Shown piece by piece: positions 8,830 to 17,638 of a stretch of DNA of 40,025 nt; position 1 is the stretch's first letter, and every line of letters begins with the position of its first letter. Position numbers and translations under genes: made by a program. Origin of the DNA: Steroidobacter sp. (GTDB lineage Bacteria; Pseudomonadota; Gammaproteobacteria; Steroidobacterales; Steroidobacteraceae); the NCBI RefSeq assembly GCF_016790065.1, contig NZ_JAEUPY010000309.1, positions 1-40,025 on the forward strand, read 5' to 3'. The notes below the pieces were generated by a model, which was not told the DNA's origin, searched no databases, and saw only the letters and a program-made list of their open reading frames with translations.

Positions 8830-9380
8830 GGCTCGGTCTTCAGAAACTCCAGTTCCTCGGGCGTCGACTGACGCCCGAGAATGGCATTGCGATGAGGAAA
8901 GCGCCCGAAGCGCGCCACCACGTCATGATGATGACGCGCGTATTTCACGCCTGCCTCAATCCCAAGCTCGCTGAACAAGCGCACTGACTCGACCTGCGCA
9001 GCCAAGTCTTCACTGTGCATGAACGGGATATAAAGGAAATGCCGTTGTCGTGGCGGCAGGGCGCCATCCTTGCCGCTTGCCACCGCATGCTTCGCCAACG
9101 ACAAAGCCTTGCCGTCGGTCGCGTACGCAGCCGGCGTCTTGCGATGAATGTTGCGTGGAAATTGATCGAACACGATCACGGCCGCGAGCAACTCGCGCGG
9201 ACTCAGCTGGTCCGCTGCCGGCAAATGGTCCGTTAACGTGACGTACAGCTCGCCGAACCGATGCTTGCATTGCTCGTCGATTCGCTGGCTGCCGCGGAAC
9301 CAATCTTGCTCGCTGAGTTCTTCGAACCAGAAGTGCAAAACGTCGTCGGCCCAAGCGTCCGGTAAATTTTTCGCTGACAT
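8817..9380 (-). CDS. DUF924 family protein
   Basis: The 187-residue protein matches DUF924, a TPR-like all-helical soluble family of unknown function. It shows VLHFWFEELSEQDWF near the start, the LSPRELLAAVIVFDQFPRNIHRKTPAAYATD block, HFLYIPFMHSED, and the C-terminal HHHDVVARFGRFPHRNAILGR. The DQFPRN and GRFPHRN motifs are family hallmarks. I chose ATG 9380; a GTG at 9416 would add 12 residues without homology. Neither start has a strong ribosome site. The gene is convergent with the MFS permease and divergent from the lipoprotein hydrolase. Its role is unknown. Confidence 0.85.
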   Translation of the reverse strand: MSAKNLPDAWADDVLHFWFEELSEQDWFRGSQRIDEQCKHRFGELYVTLTDHLPAADQLSPRELLAAVIVFDQFPRNIHRKTPAAYATDGKALSLAKHAVASGKDGALPPRQRHFLYIPFMHSEDLAAQVESVRLFSELGIEAGVKYARHHHDVVARFGRFPHRNAILGRQSTPEELEFLKTEPPLV

Positions 9381-9539
9381 GCTGAAGAGTATCGAGGTCC
9401 GGAGTACGAAAGTCACCCCGCGGCGGAATGTTCCCGCGCTGTCGCACTTCAGCTACGACCGTACAAATTTTCCGTAAGTCAGCGATCCAAGTTCCTCGCT
9501 CAGGCATTAGTACGTACGAGAGATAGAGGACTGCAGTGA

Positions 9540-11126
9540 ATGTCGACCGGCCTGAAATCGTTGAGCTTGAAAGCGTTCGCCCTGGTGGGCTCCATCGCAC
9601 TGCTGGCGGGTTGCAGTAACAATGACGACGACGATCGCGACTCCGAGGCTGCCGAGCCACCACCAGTAGCGCCGGCCCCCACTGCGGGTACGCTGATCGA
9701 ATCGCCGCCGACGCGGCTCGCATCGTTCTCCATCGATCAGTTGCTTGCCGTAGTGAACGCCAGCTCCACAGCGACTGAAATACTGGATCTGATCGTCGAT
9801 CCGGAATGCGGCGTCGATGTGCACCAGATTCGTTACAACACCCTCGATCCCGCCGGCCAGGCAACGACCGCGTCTGGCGCGCTGATGATTCCGACCGGCA
9901 CCAACGCTGCTTGCCAAGGCGCACGCCCCATCGTCGTGTACGCGCACGGCACAGCTGCTGAGAAGAGCTACAACATCGCCAATCTTTCCAACCCGGACAA
10001 CGCCGAAGGTTTGCTGATTGCCGCTGCGTTCGCCGCGCAAGGTTATATCGTGGTGGCGCCGAATTACGCTGGCTACGACACGTCGACGCTGGCCTATCAT
10101 CCGTATCTGCATGCCGAACAACAGGCCAAAGACACATCGGATGCGCTGACCGCTGCGCGTACCGCACTACCGACGAGCACGGCCCCGACAGTCACCGATG
10201 GTGGCAAGCTGTTCATCACCGGCTATTCGCAAGGCGGTTACGTCGCCATGGCCACGCATCGTTTGCTACAGGCGAACGGCGCGACAGTGACAGCTTCAGC
10301 GCCGATGTCCGGACCGTATGCGCTGGGTGCTTTCGGTGACGCTGTGTTCCAAGGCCAGGTCATCAACAGCGCGCCGTTGCTGGTGAGCTGGCTGATGACG
10401 GCGTATCAACGCGCTTACGACAACATCTATGCGGCTCCGACCGATGCATTCGAAGCCCGTTATGCCACCGGCATCGATGCGTTGCTGCCGACCACTGGCA
10501 CTCGCGGTCAGCTCTTCGATCAAGGATTGTTGCCACGTGAGCAGCTGTTCAGCAGCACGCCGCCCGATCCAAGTTACGCCGCTTATACGCCGGCAACGAC
10601 GCCCGCCGATTTAGCGCCTGTGTTCGCTCGCGGCTTCGGCACTGAAGCGTTGATCACGAATTCGTTCCGAGCGAGCTTTCTACAAGACTCACTCGCTCAT
10701 CCGGACGGCGGCTTTCCAACGGTGACTGACGGCTTGCCGGCAGCAGCGCCGGCCAATCCGCTACGTGTCGCGTTCAAAGCAAATGATTTGCGCAACTGGA
10801 GCCCGACGGCATCGGTGCTGTTATGTGCCGGTCATGACGATCCGACGGTGCTGTACTTCAACACTGAGTTGATGCAGAGATATTGGACGGGCGCCGGTGT
10901 CACCGCACCGATTCGGGTGCTCGACGTGGATGACGATCCGTCCCTCGGCGACGACGAAGCGACCATCAAGCTCGGCTTCAACACCGCGAAGGCGTCGATC
11001 GCTGCCGCTGCCATTGCTGGCGGCGCCACTGACGGCGGAGCTGCCGCCGTGGCCGACGCGTACCACAGCTCGCTAGTGCCGCCGTTCTGTCTGGCAGCGG
11101 TGCAGTCGTTCTTCGACGGTCTCTAA
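9540..11126 (+). CDS. Lipoprotein alpha/beta hydrolase, secreted-lipase type
   Basis: The 528-residue protein has a lipoprotein signal (positive N-terminus, hydrophobic 12-23, lipobox LLAG-Cys25) followed by an acidic, Pro-rich linker, so it should sit lipidated in the outer envelope. The catalytic domain shows VVYAHGT (oxyanion region), GYSQGG with nucleophile Ser230, CAGHDDP with the likely acid at Asp433 or Asp434, and DAYHSS with His509. This layout resembles secretory lipases/esterases. The substrate is unknown; a lipid or polyester is plausible next to an acyl-CoA synthetase. ATG 9540 follows AGAGGA by about 9 bases. Its stop overlaps the convergent synthetase stop by four bases (11123-11126). 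Confidence 0.82.
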   Translation: MSTGLKSLSLKAFALVGSIALLAGCSNNDDDDRDSEAAEPPPVAPAPTAGTLIESPPTRLASFSIDQLLAVVNASSTATEILDLIVDPECGVDVHQIRYNTLDPAGQATTASGALMIPTGTNAACQGARPIVVYAHGTAAEKSYNIANLSNPDNAEGLLIAAAFAAQGYIVVAPNYAGYDTSTLAYHPYLHAEQQAKDTSDALTAARTALPTSTAPTVTDGGKLFITGYSQGGYVAMATHRLLQANGATVTASAPMSGPYALGAFGDAVFQGQVINSAPLLVSWLMTAYQRAYDNIYAAPTDAFEARYATGIDALLPTTGTRGQLFDQGLLPREQLFSSTPPDPSYAAYTPATTPADLAPVFARGFGTEALITNSFRASFLQDSLAHPDGGFPTVTDGLPAAAPANPLRVAFKANDLRNWSPTASVLLCAGHDDPTVLYFNTELMQRYWTGAGVTAPIRVLDVDDDPSLGDDEATIKLGFNTAKASIAAAAIAGGATDGGAAAVADAYHSSLVPPFCLAAVQSFFDGL

Positions 11127-12679
11127 GCCGCGACGAACTGATCTCTTAACTCACGCTTCAACACTTTGCCGATGGCGTTGCGCGGCAGCTCTGCCGTCAA
11201 CTCCACGGCCGAGAGGCGCTGCGTCTTGCCGACACGCTCATTGACCCATTGTTTAATGTCTGCAGCTGTCGCTGCCGACTCAGCCTTTATCACGACGAAC
11301 GCCACCGGCGTTTCACCCCACTCCCTGGACGGCACGCCGACGACGGCGGCGTCCCGCACAGCGGGATTCTGCAACAGCACGGCTTCCAGATCGCTGGGAT
11401 AAATATTGAAGCCGCCGGAAATGATCATGTCCTTGCGGCGGTCCATCAGCGTCAAAAAGCCTTCCGCGTCGAAGCGGCCGACATCGCCGGTGCGAATGAA
11501 GCGGTTGCCGTCGCCATCGAACCACTCGGCTTCGGCGGTCTTGCCCGGCTGATTGAAATATTCTTTCATCATGGCCGGCGACCGGCCGACCACTTCGCCG
11601 ATCTCGCCGCGCGCCACTTCCTTGCCCTGCTCGTCGATCAAACGAATGTCGTGACCCGGCACCGGCTGACCGACGGTATGCAACTTATCCGGGAATTGAT
11701 GAGCGAGCAGCATGCAGGTGCCGCCGCCCTCGGTCATCCCGTAGTACTCGATCAAGCCGCCCGGCCAGCGTTTCAGAATGTTGGCCTTGAGCGCGGGGGC
11801 GAACGGCGCGCTGGTACAAAACTTCATCCGGTAGCTGCCGAGGTCATAACTATCGAAGTCGGCACGATCCATCAGGCGCTGATATTGAACCGGCACCAAC
11901 ATCGCATGGCTGACCCGATGACGCTGCGACATCTCCAGGAACTTGCCGCCGTCGAACTTGGCCATCAACACCACTGCGCCGCCGCCGGCAAGCGCCGGGA
12001 AGAAACTCACCAGCGTGGTATTCGAATACAGCGGTGTCGAACAAATTGTCACTGCTTCGCGGTCGTAAGCGAAGTTGCGAGCGCGGCGCACGTGCGACCA
12101 GCGCATGCTATGCGGCTGCACGATGCCTTTGGGCGCGCCGGTGGTGCCAGAGGAATAAATGATGTTGAAAGGAGCATCGGGCGCAATCGATACCGGCGTC
12201 GGCACACCGCCCGCCGGCGCGAGCCACGCTTCGAGCGAACGCACACCCGGCGCCGCGTCCAGCCGCACGAGCTGTAGCCCCGAAGGCAAAGCCACTGTAG
12301 CCAATGCCGACGCGATGGCTTCATCCAGAAACAGGATTCTGGCGCCGCTATCGGCCAACATGGTCACCAACGCTGCGGCGGTCGACGACGGCGACAACGG
12401 CGCCACCGCGACGCCGGCACGCAATGCTCCGAGAAATACCACCGCATAATCGACGCAGGACGCGGCACAGATGGCAATGGCTGCACCGCTGCCGACGTTG
12501 TCCCGCTGCAGCGACAATGCGACTTGATCCATGCGCTGATCGAGCTCGCCATAATCGATGGCGCGTTGCTCGTCGATCAACGCCGGTTGGCGCGGACGCT
12601 CGCGAGCATAGGCATGAACCAATTCGGCGATCAGACCGAAGTCCTGATCGAGCAAGGTCTCAGGGCTGCTGCTATTCAT
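11123..12679 (-). CDS. AMP-forming acyl-CoA synthetase/ligase
   Basis: This ANL-superfamily enzyme of about 518 residues should activate a carboxylic acid with ATP and join it to CoA. Motifs are the P-loop SSGTTGAPKG (about residues 176-185), EYYGMTEGG, RTGDVGRFDAEGF, the hinge DRRKDMIISGGFNIYPSDLE, and the C-terminal lysine motif PRNAIGKVLKREL. Substrate is uncertain: a medium- or long-chain fatty acid or an aromatic acid would fit. I chose ATG 12679; reading back to 12733 adds a Cys/Ala-rich stretch with no family match. It is divergent from an SDR gene, with about 150 bases between, and tail-to-tail with the lipase-like gene, so these three may serve one lipid- or acid-degrading route. Confidence 0.87.
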   Translation of the reverse strand: MNSSSPETLLDQDFGLIAELVHAYARERPRQPALIDEQRAIDYGELDQRMDQVALSLQRDNVGSGAAIAICAASCVDYAVVFLGALRAGVAVAPLSPSSTAAALVTMLADSGARILFLDEAIASALATVALPSGLQLVRLDAAPGVRSLEAWLAPAGGVPTPVSIAPDAPFNIIYSSGTTGAPKGIVQPHSMRWSHVRRARNFAYDREAVTICSTPLYSNTTLVSFFPALAGGGAVVLMAKFDGGKFLEMSQRHRVSHAMLVPVQYQRLMDRADFDSYDLGSYRMKFCTSAPFAPALKANILKRWPGGLIEYYGMTEGGGTCMLLAHQFPDKLHTVGQPVPGHDIRLIDEQGKEVARGEIGEVVGRSPAMMKEYFNQPGKTAEAEWFDGDGNRFIRTGDVGRFDAEGFLTLMDRRKDMIISGGFNIYPSDLEAVLLQNPAVRDAAVVGVPSREWGETPVAFVVIKAESAATAADIKQWVNERVGKTQRLSAVELTAELPRNAIGKVLKRELRDQFVAA

Positions 12680-12830
12680 CGACGCACAATGCCACAGCGC
12701 TGCGCACGCCAACAGCGGGCAAAGTGGCGCCATTGCATTAATTCATGGTCGCGGACACACTGCGGCGGTCGAGCGGCCGGTCCTATGCCAAATTAATTCC
12801 GATCTGCAAAAGACACAGCGGTAGGCCCTT

Positions 12831-13643
12831 ATGCAAATTCCCGATCCGGCCGTTGAAGGTCAACTCAAAGGCAAGGTCGCGCTGGTCACTGGTGCCGCAA
12901 GCGGCATCGGCCGCGCCAGTGCGCTGGTGTTCGCCCAAGCGGGCGCCGCGGTGGTCGCTTTGGATCGCGCCCCGGAAGTGGAAGATACGGTCGCCGCCAT
13001 TCGCAAAGACAATGGCCGCGCCACCGCCATCGTCAGCGACTCGTCGCAAGAAGCGAACATTGCCGATGCCATCGACGCCGCGGTGCGTGAGTTCGGTGCA
13101 CTCGATGTTTGTTTCGCCAACGCCGGCATCAGCGGCGGCTTGGTGCCGTTGCATGAGCAGACGCCGGAGCAATGGACCCAAGTGCTGAGCATCAACTTGA
13201 TCGGCACTTTTCTGGCCGTGAAGCATGCCGCAAGAGTCATGACTCCTCGCAAACGCGGTTCGATCATTTGCACAGCATCGGTGGCCGGCCTGCGCTCGGG
13301 CGCGGGTGGCTCGCCGTATAGCGCCAGCAAAGCTGGCGTCATCAGTCTGGTGCAAACCACGGCGTATCACCTATCCGGGAGCGGCGTGCGCATCAACGCG
13401 ATTTGTCCGGGATTGATCGAGACCGGCATGACCAAACCGATTTTCGAACAAGCACGCGCCCGCGGTACTGACAACAAGATCGGCCAGCTCAATCCGCTGC
13501 GCCGCGCCGGTGCCCCCATCGAAATTGCCCGCATGGCGCTGTTCCTGGCGTCGGATGCGGCTTCTTATGTGAATGGTCAGGCCTTTCCGGTCGACGGCGG
13601 CCTGTCCAGCTCGCATCCCATCGTGCCGCCCCGAGTTCCCTGA
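12831..13643 (+). CDS. Short-chain dehydrogenase/reductase (classical SDR)
   Basis: The 270-residue NAD(P)-dependent oxidoreductase has the classical SDR motifs: TGAASGIG at 20-27 for the cofactor, NAG at 97-99, Asn122, catalytic Ser150, and Tyr163 with Lys167 in YSASK. The C-terminus has the usual PVDGGLS ending of FabG-like enzymes. An acidic residue at the end of strand 2 (ALDR, Asp45) favours NAD(H) over NADP(H). The substrate is not readable. It is divergent from the acyl-CoA synthetase and may act on a hydroxyacyl or alcohol intermediate of the same pathway. The intergenic region 12680-12830 carries ATTAATTC twice, a weak candidate operator. Confidence 0.88.
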   Translation: MQIPDPAVEGQLKGKVALVTGAASGIGRASALVFAQAGAAVVALDRAPEVEDTVAAIRKDNGRATAIVSDSSQEANIADAIDAAVREFGALDVCFANAGISGGLVPLHEQTPEQWTQVLSINLIGTFLAVKHAARVMTPRKRGSIICTASVAGLRSGAGGSPYSASKAGVISLVQTTAYHLSGSGVRINAICPGLIETGMTKPIFEQARARGTDNKIGQLNPLRRAGAPIEIARMALFLASDAASYVNGQAFPVDGGLSSSHPIVPPRVP

Positions 13644-13699
13644 TTACGGAACTGAGTCCGCCGGCGGAGCGTCTCGTGAAGACACAACGGAGAACGCTC

Positions 13700-13975
13700 A
13701 TGCGCGATTACGAGCGCGACCAAGACGATATGGACGATTACGAGCTGCTGCCCCGCCATCGTTCGTCGGGCGGGGGCATTCTGGAATCCATCGTGCTGCT
13801 AGGCGCGCTGGCTCTGATCGCGACGCCGGCCATCAAAGGTATCGCGCGGCGTTATCGTGTCCGCCATCCGCTCGCGGCGGGTGATGAGCAGGTCGACGAG
13901 TCGTTGAAAGAGACTTTTCCTGCCAGCGATCCGCCGGCAGCGCGCTACGTCGACATTCCTGCCAATCGGCGCTGA
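13700..13975 (+). CDS. Small single-pass membrane protein with FPASDPPA motif
   Basis: The 91-residue protein begins with a very acidic, Asp/Tyr/Arg-rich stretch. One hydrophobic helix follows (about residues 25-46, GILESIVLLGALALIATPAI), then a basic stretch, and it ends with VDESLKETFPASDPPA. That Ser/Phe-Pro-Ala-Ser-Asp-Pro-Pro block recurs at the tails of many small uncharacterised proteobacterial proteins (family recollection, not searched). I chose ATG 13700, which has GGAG seven bases upstream; a GTG at 13676 would add eight residues. The gene ends inside a hairpin shared with the convergent receiver gene. Function unknown. Confidence 0.7.
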   Translation: MRDYERDQDDMDDYELLPRHRSSGGGILESIVLLGALALIATPAIKGIARRYRVRHPLAAGDEQVDESLKETFPASDPPAARYVDIPANRR

Positions 13976-13988
13976 GTTCGCTCAGCGC
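13969..13988. terminator. Perfect 8-bp hairpin spanning both stop codons of a convergent gene pair
   Basis: GCGCTGAG at 13969-13976 pairs with CTCAGCGC at 13981-13988 around a TTCG loop (CGAA on the other strand). The plus-strand stop (13973-13975) and the minus-strand stop (13982-13984) both lie inside the stem. No T-run follows on either strand, so it may act as a 3'-end stabiliser or a weak bidirectional terminator. Confidence 0.5.
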
Positions 13989-14338
13989 TTCAAGCGCATC
14001 AACTGGGCGATCAGCACATTGGGCAGCACTGGCTTGGCCAGGCGCGGTGCGCTTCGAGTGGTTTGCGGAAACAGCTTGTCGTTGTCGGCGTAAGCGGTCG
14101 CGAAAACGAACGGCACATCCTTGGCGAGCAACGCATCGGCCAGCGGAAATACATATTCGCCGCCCAGATTGACGTCCAACACGGCCAGCGTCGGCTGTTC
14201 CTTCGCCAATAACTCTTGAGCTTCACGCAGGCTGGTCGCCGGGCCGAGCACGCGCGCGCCCTGCTCTTCCAGCATGGTCTGCATGTCATACGCGACGATG
14301 AAGTCGTCCTCCACCACCAACACCGTCATGCCGCTCAT
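13982..14338 (-). CDS. Single-domain response regulator (receiver only)
   Basis: This 118-residue CheY-like receiver has the acidic pocket Glu10-Asp11-Asp12, phospho-acceptor Asp55 in AVLDVNLGG, Thr81 in FATAY and Lys102 in LAKPV. The FATAY and KPV pattern resembles the receivers that partner HWE/HisKA_2 kinases. There is no output domain, so it should act through protein contacts or a phosphorelay. I chose ATG 14338, just ahead of the first beta strand, with AAAGG four to five bases upstream. Upstream starts at 14452 and 14491 would add a Pro/Arg-rich extension, and the latter would overlap the kinase gene; these cannot be excluded. It lies directly downstream of its likely cognate kinase. 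Confidence 0.8.
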   Translation of the reverse strand: MSGMTVLVVEDDFIVAYDMQTMLEEQGARVLGPATSLREAQELLAKEQPTLAVLDVNLGGEYVFPLADALLAKDVPFVFATAYADNDKLFPQTTRSAPRLAKPVLPNVLIAQLMRLKR

Positions 14339-14480
14339 CGGGCCTTTGATGGTTTGCTGCGTGCCGGTGCCATCGCCGCCTTCACGATGCGGAGCGCGCC
14401 GTGCCGGAAACAACAAGACTCGCGGATCGCGAATGACCGGCGGCCGCGTCATCGGCGCAATGCCGCCGGTACGAACTGCC

Positions 14481-15890
14481 TCAGGTGGCATGCATGATCT
14501 GCAGCTTGGCGAGACTGACGCGGATGCGCGTCCCCGGCCGCTGGCCTGACGCAGCAGTGCCGTCGTGAAATCGAGCAGAGCGTTCCGGCCGGCCGCCGAA
14601 TTGGCGCGCGACCATATCGATGATCTTGGCGCCCAAGCCGCCCGTTTCTTGTGAATGCTTGTCATGCCAGCCCACTCCGTCATCAACCACTTCCAAGACT
14701 GGAATCGAGTTCGAGCCATGCGACAGCACGACGCTCACCTCACCCGATTCCCCCGGCGCGAACGCGTGCTTGACGGCGTTCATCACCAGCTCACTGGTCA
14801 ACACGCCCAGAGACACCGCGTCGCGCGCGTTGATCTCCAAAGGTTCGACCTGACATTGAATTCGGATCAAATCGCCCGGCGGCAAGCCAGCGCTGATGTC
14901 TTCCAGCACCGCGCCGAGCACCTCGTTCACCTTGACCGTCGCGAAGTCGGCACCGAGCCGTAACTTGCGATGCGCCGACGCGATGGCTTGCACGCGCATC
15001 CGGGCCGCGTTCAATGCTCGAGCCGCATCGGGATTCTTGACCGCACGCTGTTGCATGGTCAGGAACGACGACACCAGTGCCAAATTGTTACCGACGCGAT
15101 GATTGACGTCGGTCAGCAACGACTCGGCACGCGCACGCTCTCGATTCGCTTCTTCGGCTGCCTTGGCTAGTTCTTCGGTGCGCGCCTGCACCCGCTGCTC
15201 CAGCTCAGCATTGAGAAAGGAGAGCCGCAACCTACTTTCGTGAACTGTCGCCACATACCGGCGCACGCTGACCAGCGCGAACACGGCCAGCACGCCGCAA
15301 GCAAACAACATCACGACTACCGCGCTGGTGAACCGATCACGCAAATCGGCCGCCGAGTTCTGGCGCTCGATGAGCAGCGCCTGCTCCTGTTGGGTAGCGG
15401 ATTCGATGCGCGCACGGATGTCGTTCAACTTCGGCAGGCCGGAACGTTGAAGCGCGGCGATGGCCTGCTCGCGCTGCCCGGCGCGATGCGCAGCCAATGC
15501 CATATCGATGCCGGCCAATCGCTGTTCGATCAGCGGGGCGAACGCCTCGACGTTGGCGACCTGTGCCGGATTGTCCGAGACCAACTCGCGCAACCTGGCC
15601 AATTGTCGGGGCAGCAGTTCGGCCGCTTCTTGATGCGGGATCAGGAACGCTTCGCTGCTAGTGAGTAGAAAGCCGCGCAGTCCCGACTCCGCGCCGCCGA
15701 GCGTCACCAATGTCTCGTTGAGCGCCCGCTGCACTTCCATCGTGTGCACCACCAATTCATCGGCAGCCACACCTTGTCGCGAGACATGGAAAGTCAGCCC
15801 CGCCGAGCACAGCAGCAGTAAAAAGCTGAGCGCAATGGTAGCGACCAGCGCCCGGTTCCGGCGCAGGGAGGGGGGTTGTAAGACTTGCAT
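14481..15890 (-). CDS. CHASE3-type sensor histidine kinase (HisKA_2/HWE class)
   Basis: The 469-residue inner-membrane sensor has TM1 at about 15-36, a helical periplasmic CHASE3-like domain (about 40-185, with the hallmark LVTLGGAESGLRGFLLTS), and TM2 at about 188-209. A coiled coil (215-258) leads to the dimerisation and phospho-acceptor box DVNHRVGNNL with His264, followed by a HATPase_c domain (SELVMNAVKHAF N-box, VVDDGVGW, GGLGAKIIDM). The H-box type points to the HisKA_2/HWE group, which often signals to stand-alone receivers, and one is encoded next. The signal is unknown. It starts 16 bases after proB, so it may be co-transcribed with proline synthesis. Confidence 0.88.
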   Translation of the reverse strand: MQVLQPPSLRRNRALVATIALSFLLLLCSAGLTFHVSRQGVAADELVVHTMEVQRALNETLVTLGGAESGLRGFLLTSSEAFLIPHQEAAELLPRQLARLRELVSDNPAQVANVEAFAPLIEQRLAGIDMALAAHRAGQREQAIAALQRSGLPKLNDIRARIESATQQEQALLIERQNSAADLRDRFTSAVVVMLFACGVLAVFALVSVRRYVATVHESRLRLSFLNAELEQRVQARTEELAKAAEEANRERARAESLLTDVNHRVGNNLALVSSFLTMQQRAVKNPDAARALNAARMRVQAIASAHRKLRLGADFATVKVNEVLGAVLEDISAGLPPGDLIRIQCQVEPLEINARDAVSLGVLTSELVMNAVKHAFAPGESGEVSVVLSHGSNSIPVLEVVDDGVGWHDKHSQETGGLGAKIIDMVARQFGGRPERSARFHDGTAASGQRPGTRIRVSLAKLQIMHAT

Positions 15891-15906
15891 ATCCGCTGAG
15901 GCCGAA

Positions 15907-17058
15907 TCAGTGGGTCAGCACCAGATCGTCGCGATGGATCATTTCGTCACGTCCATGAAAACCGAGCAGGGCCTCGATCTCACTCGACTTGCGTCCGCAC
16001 AGTCGTTCGGCATCGACGCTCGAATATGCGACCAGTCCACGCGCGATTTCGTTCCCGGCACTGTCGCGCACGATCAGCGCGTCGCCCCGCTGAAACGGTC
16101 CGACGATCCGAGTCACACCGGCCGGCAACAGGCTCTTACCGCGCCCCAGGGCCGCGGCGGCGCCGATGTCCACATACAGCTCGCCGGCCGGCTGCAAAGT
16201 CCCGGCGATCCATTGCTTGCGCCGGGTCGCGGGACTGGCCGAGGGATAGAACCAGCTGCAGCGTGCGCCCTCTTCGATTCTGCGCACGGGGTGCAACTCG
16301 CGACCCAACGCCACACACATATGACAACCTGCACCGACCGCGATTTTCGCCGCGGCGATCTTGGTCGCCATGCCGCCAGTGCCGACCGCGGACGCCGAGC
16401 CGCCGGCCATTGCTTGGATATCGGCAGTGATGGCGCGCACCTCGGGAATGAACTGCGCATTCGGATCGCGCGTCGGGTCGGCTGTGTACAGACCATCGAC
16501 ATCCGATAAGAGAATCAGGCAATCCGCGCTGATCATTTGCGCGACGCGCGCCGCCAGGCGGTCGTTATCGCCGTAACGAATCTCGGCGGTGGCGACAGTA
16601 TCGTTCTCATTGATGACCGGCACCGAACCCAGCTTCAGCAAAGTGCGCAGGGTGTTGCGCGCATTCAGGTACCGGCGGCGCTGCTCGGTGTCGCCTGGCG
16701 TGAGCAGGATCTGCGCGACACTCACGTCATGCTGTTCGAGGATTTCGGTCCATGCATGCGCCAGGCGGATCTGCCCCACGGCCGCGGCCGCCTGTTTCTC
16801 CTCCAGCTTGAGCGGGCCGGGCGGCAAACCCAATTGCCGGCGCCCCAGCGCCACCGCGCCGGAGGACACCAACAGCACTTCCTGACCGCGCCGACGCAAG
16901 CTGTCGATGTCCGCCGCCAGGGTTGCCAGCCAATCGCGCTTCACCGCGCCGCTGGCGCCATCGACCAACAAGGCCGAACCGACCTTGATGACGACGCGCC
17001 GAGCCTGCAACAGCGGCTGGGCGGAAGGATGTACGTGTGACGTGGACGTCATTGGCAT
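15907..17058 (-). CDS. proB: Glutamate 5-kinase ProB (with PUA domain)
   Basis: ProB phosphorylates glutamate to gamma-glutamyl phosphate, the committed and proline-inhibited step of proline synthesis. The 383-residue protein has the amino-acid-kinase domain ([73 protein letters not shown]) and a C-terminal PUA domain (about 295-375) as in E. coli ProB. ATG 17058 is the longest start; ATG 17052 is also possible. proA lies about 8.7 kb away. A histidine kinase gene follows 16 bases downstream on the same strand. Confidence 0.95.
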   Translation of the reverse strand: MPMTSTSHVHPSAQPLLQARRVVIKVGSALLVDGASGAVKRDWLATLAADIDSLRRRGQEVLLVSSGAVALGRRQLGLPPGPLKLEEKQAAAAVGQIRLAHAWTEILEQHDVSVAQILLTPGDTEQRRRYLNARNTLRTLLKLGSVPVINENDTVATAEIRYGDNDRLAARVAQMISADCLILLSDVDGLYTADPTRDPNAQFIPEVRAITADIQAMAGGSASAVGTGGMATKIAAAKIAVGAGCHMCVALGRELHPVRRIEEGARCSWFYPSASPATRRKQWIAGTLQPAGELYVDIGAAAALGRGKSLLPAGVTRIVGPFQRGDALIVRDSAGNEIARGLVAYSSVDAERLCGRKSSEIEALLGFHGRDEMIHRDDLVLTH

Positions 17059-17224
17059 GAAGCATGTAAGGGCGCGGCAGTGTAGGCAGGCGCCGAATCG
17101 TCGTCCATCCGCCCCACCGGAAACCGCATCGGGCCTGTTTCGCTCTCTTGGCAGTCTTGGAGAATGCCCCTAATATTCCGCCGCCGGTGAACACACCGGT
17201 TTCGTCGTCGTTTGAGGTGTTTGC

Positions 17225-17569
17225 GTGGCCAGAGATTACGACCCGGTCCAGGGAAAATGGTATGAGGATCTCGAAGAGAACGAGGTCTTCAAGGTCCTGT
17301 CCGTGGATCCCGACCAGGAGTTGGTCGAAGTCCAGTACGAGAACGGCGATATCGAGGAAATCGACCTCGATACCTGGCACGAGCTCGACCTGGAACAGGC
17401 CGAGGAGCCGGAAGGCTGGGCCTCGGACACTGAAGCAGAGGATGACGAGGAAGAAGAAGAGGAAGATGAGGACGAGGACGACTGGGACGAGGACGATGAC
17501 GATTGGGATGACGACGAGGACGAAGACCTCGACGAAGATGACGATTACAACGATCGGGACGACGCCTGA
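17225..17569 (+). CDS. Small acidic protein, DUF6763-like, with long Asp/Glu tail
   Basis: The 114-residue protein has a compact N-terminal half (about 1-70: WYEDLEENEVFKVLSVD, VQYENGDIEEIDLDTWHELD, EPEGWAS) that fits the short family I know as DUF6763, found in Gammaproteobacteria. From about residue 71 the tail is almost only Asp and Glu, with scattered Trp and Tyr. The pI must be extremely low. The GTG start at 17225 follows GAGGTG by five bases. It is cytoplasmic, with no signal or membrane segment. It lies 69 bases ahead of the photolyase gene on the same strand. Function unknown; the acidic tail could mimic DNA or bind cations or basic proteins. Confidence 0.8.
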   Translation: MARDYDPVQGKWYEDLEENEVFKVLSVDPDQELVEVQYENGDIEEIDLDTWHELDLEQAEEPEGWASDTEAEDDEEEEEEDEDEDDWDEDDDDWDDDEDEDLDEDDDYNDRDDA

Positions 17570-17638
17570 GCGTCCCGTTTTAGCCCGCCGTTCCCATCGC
17601 CCAGCGCTAGCCGCCCCCGCCAATCTGGCTGAGGCGGC

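Noticed and set aside
12680-12830. Two ATTAATTC motifs as an operator
   Set aside because: Eight-base AT motifs at this spacing without dyad symmetry are too weak to call; mentioned only as a candidate under the SDR gene.
14339-14491. Longer N-terminus for the receiver protein
   Set aside because: The added residues are Pro/Arg-rich with no family match, and the region has no clear ribosome site; the start at 14338 fits the receiver fold.
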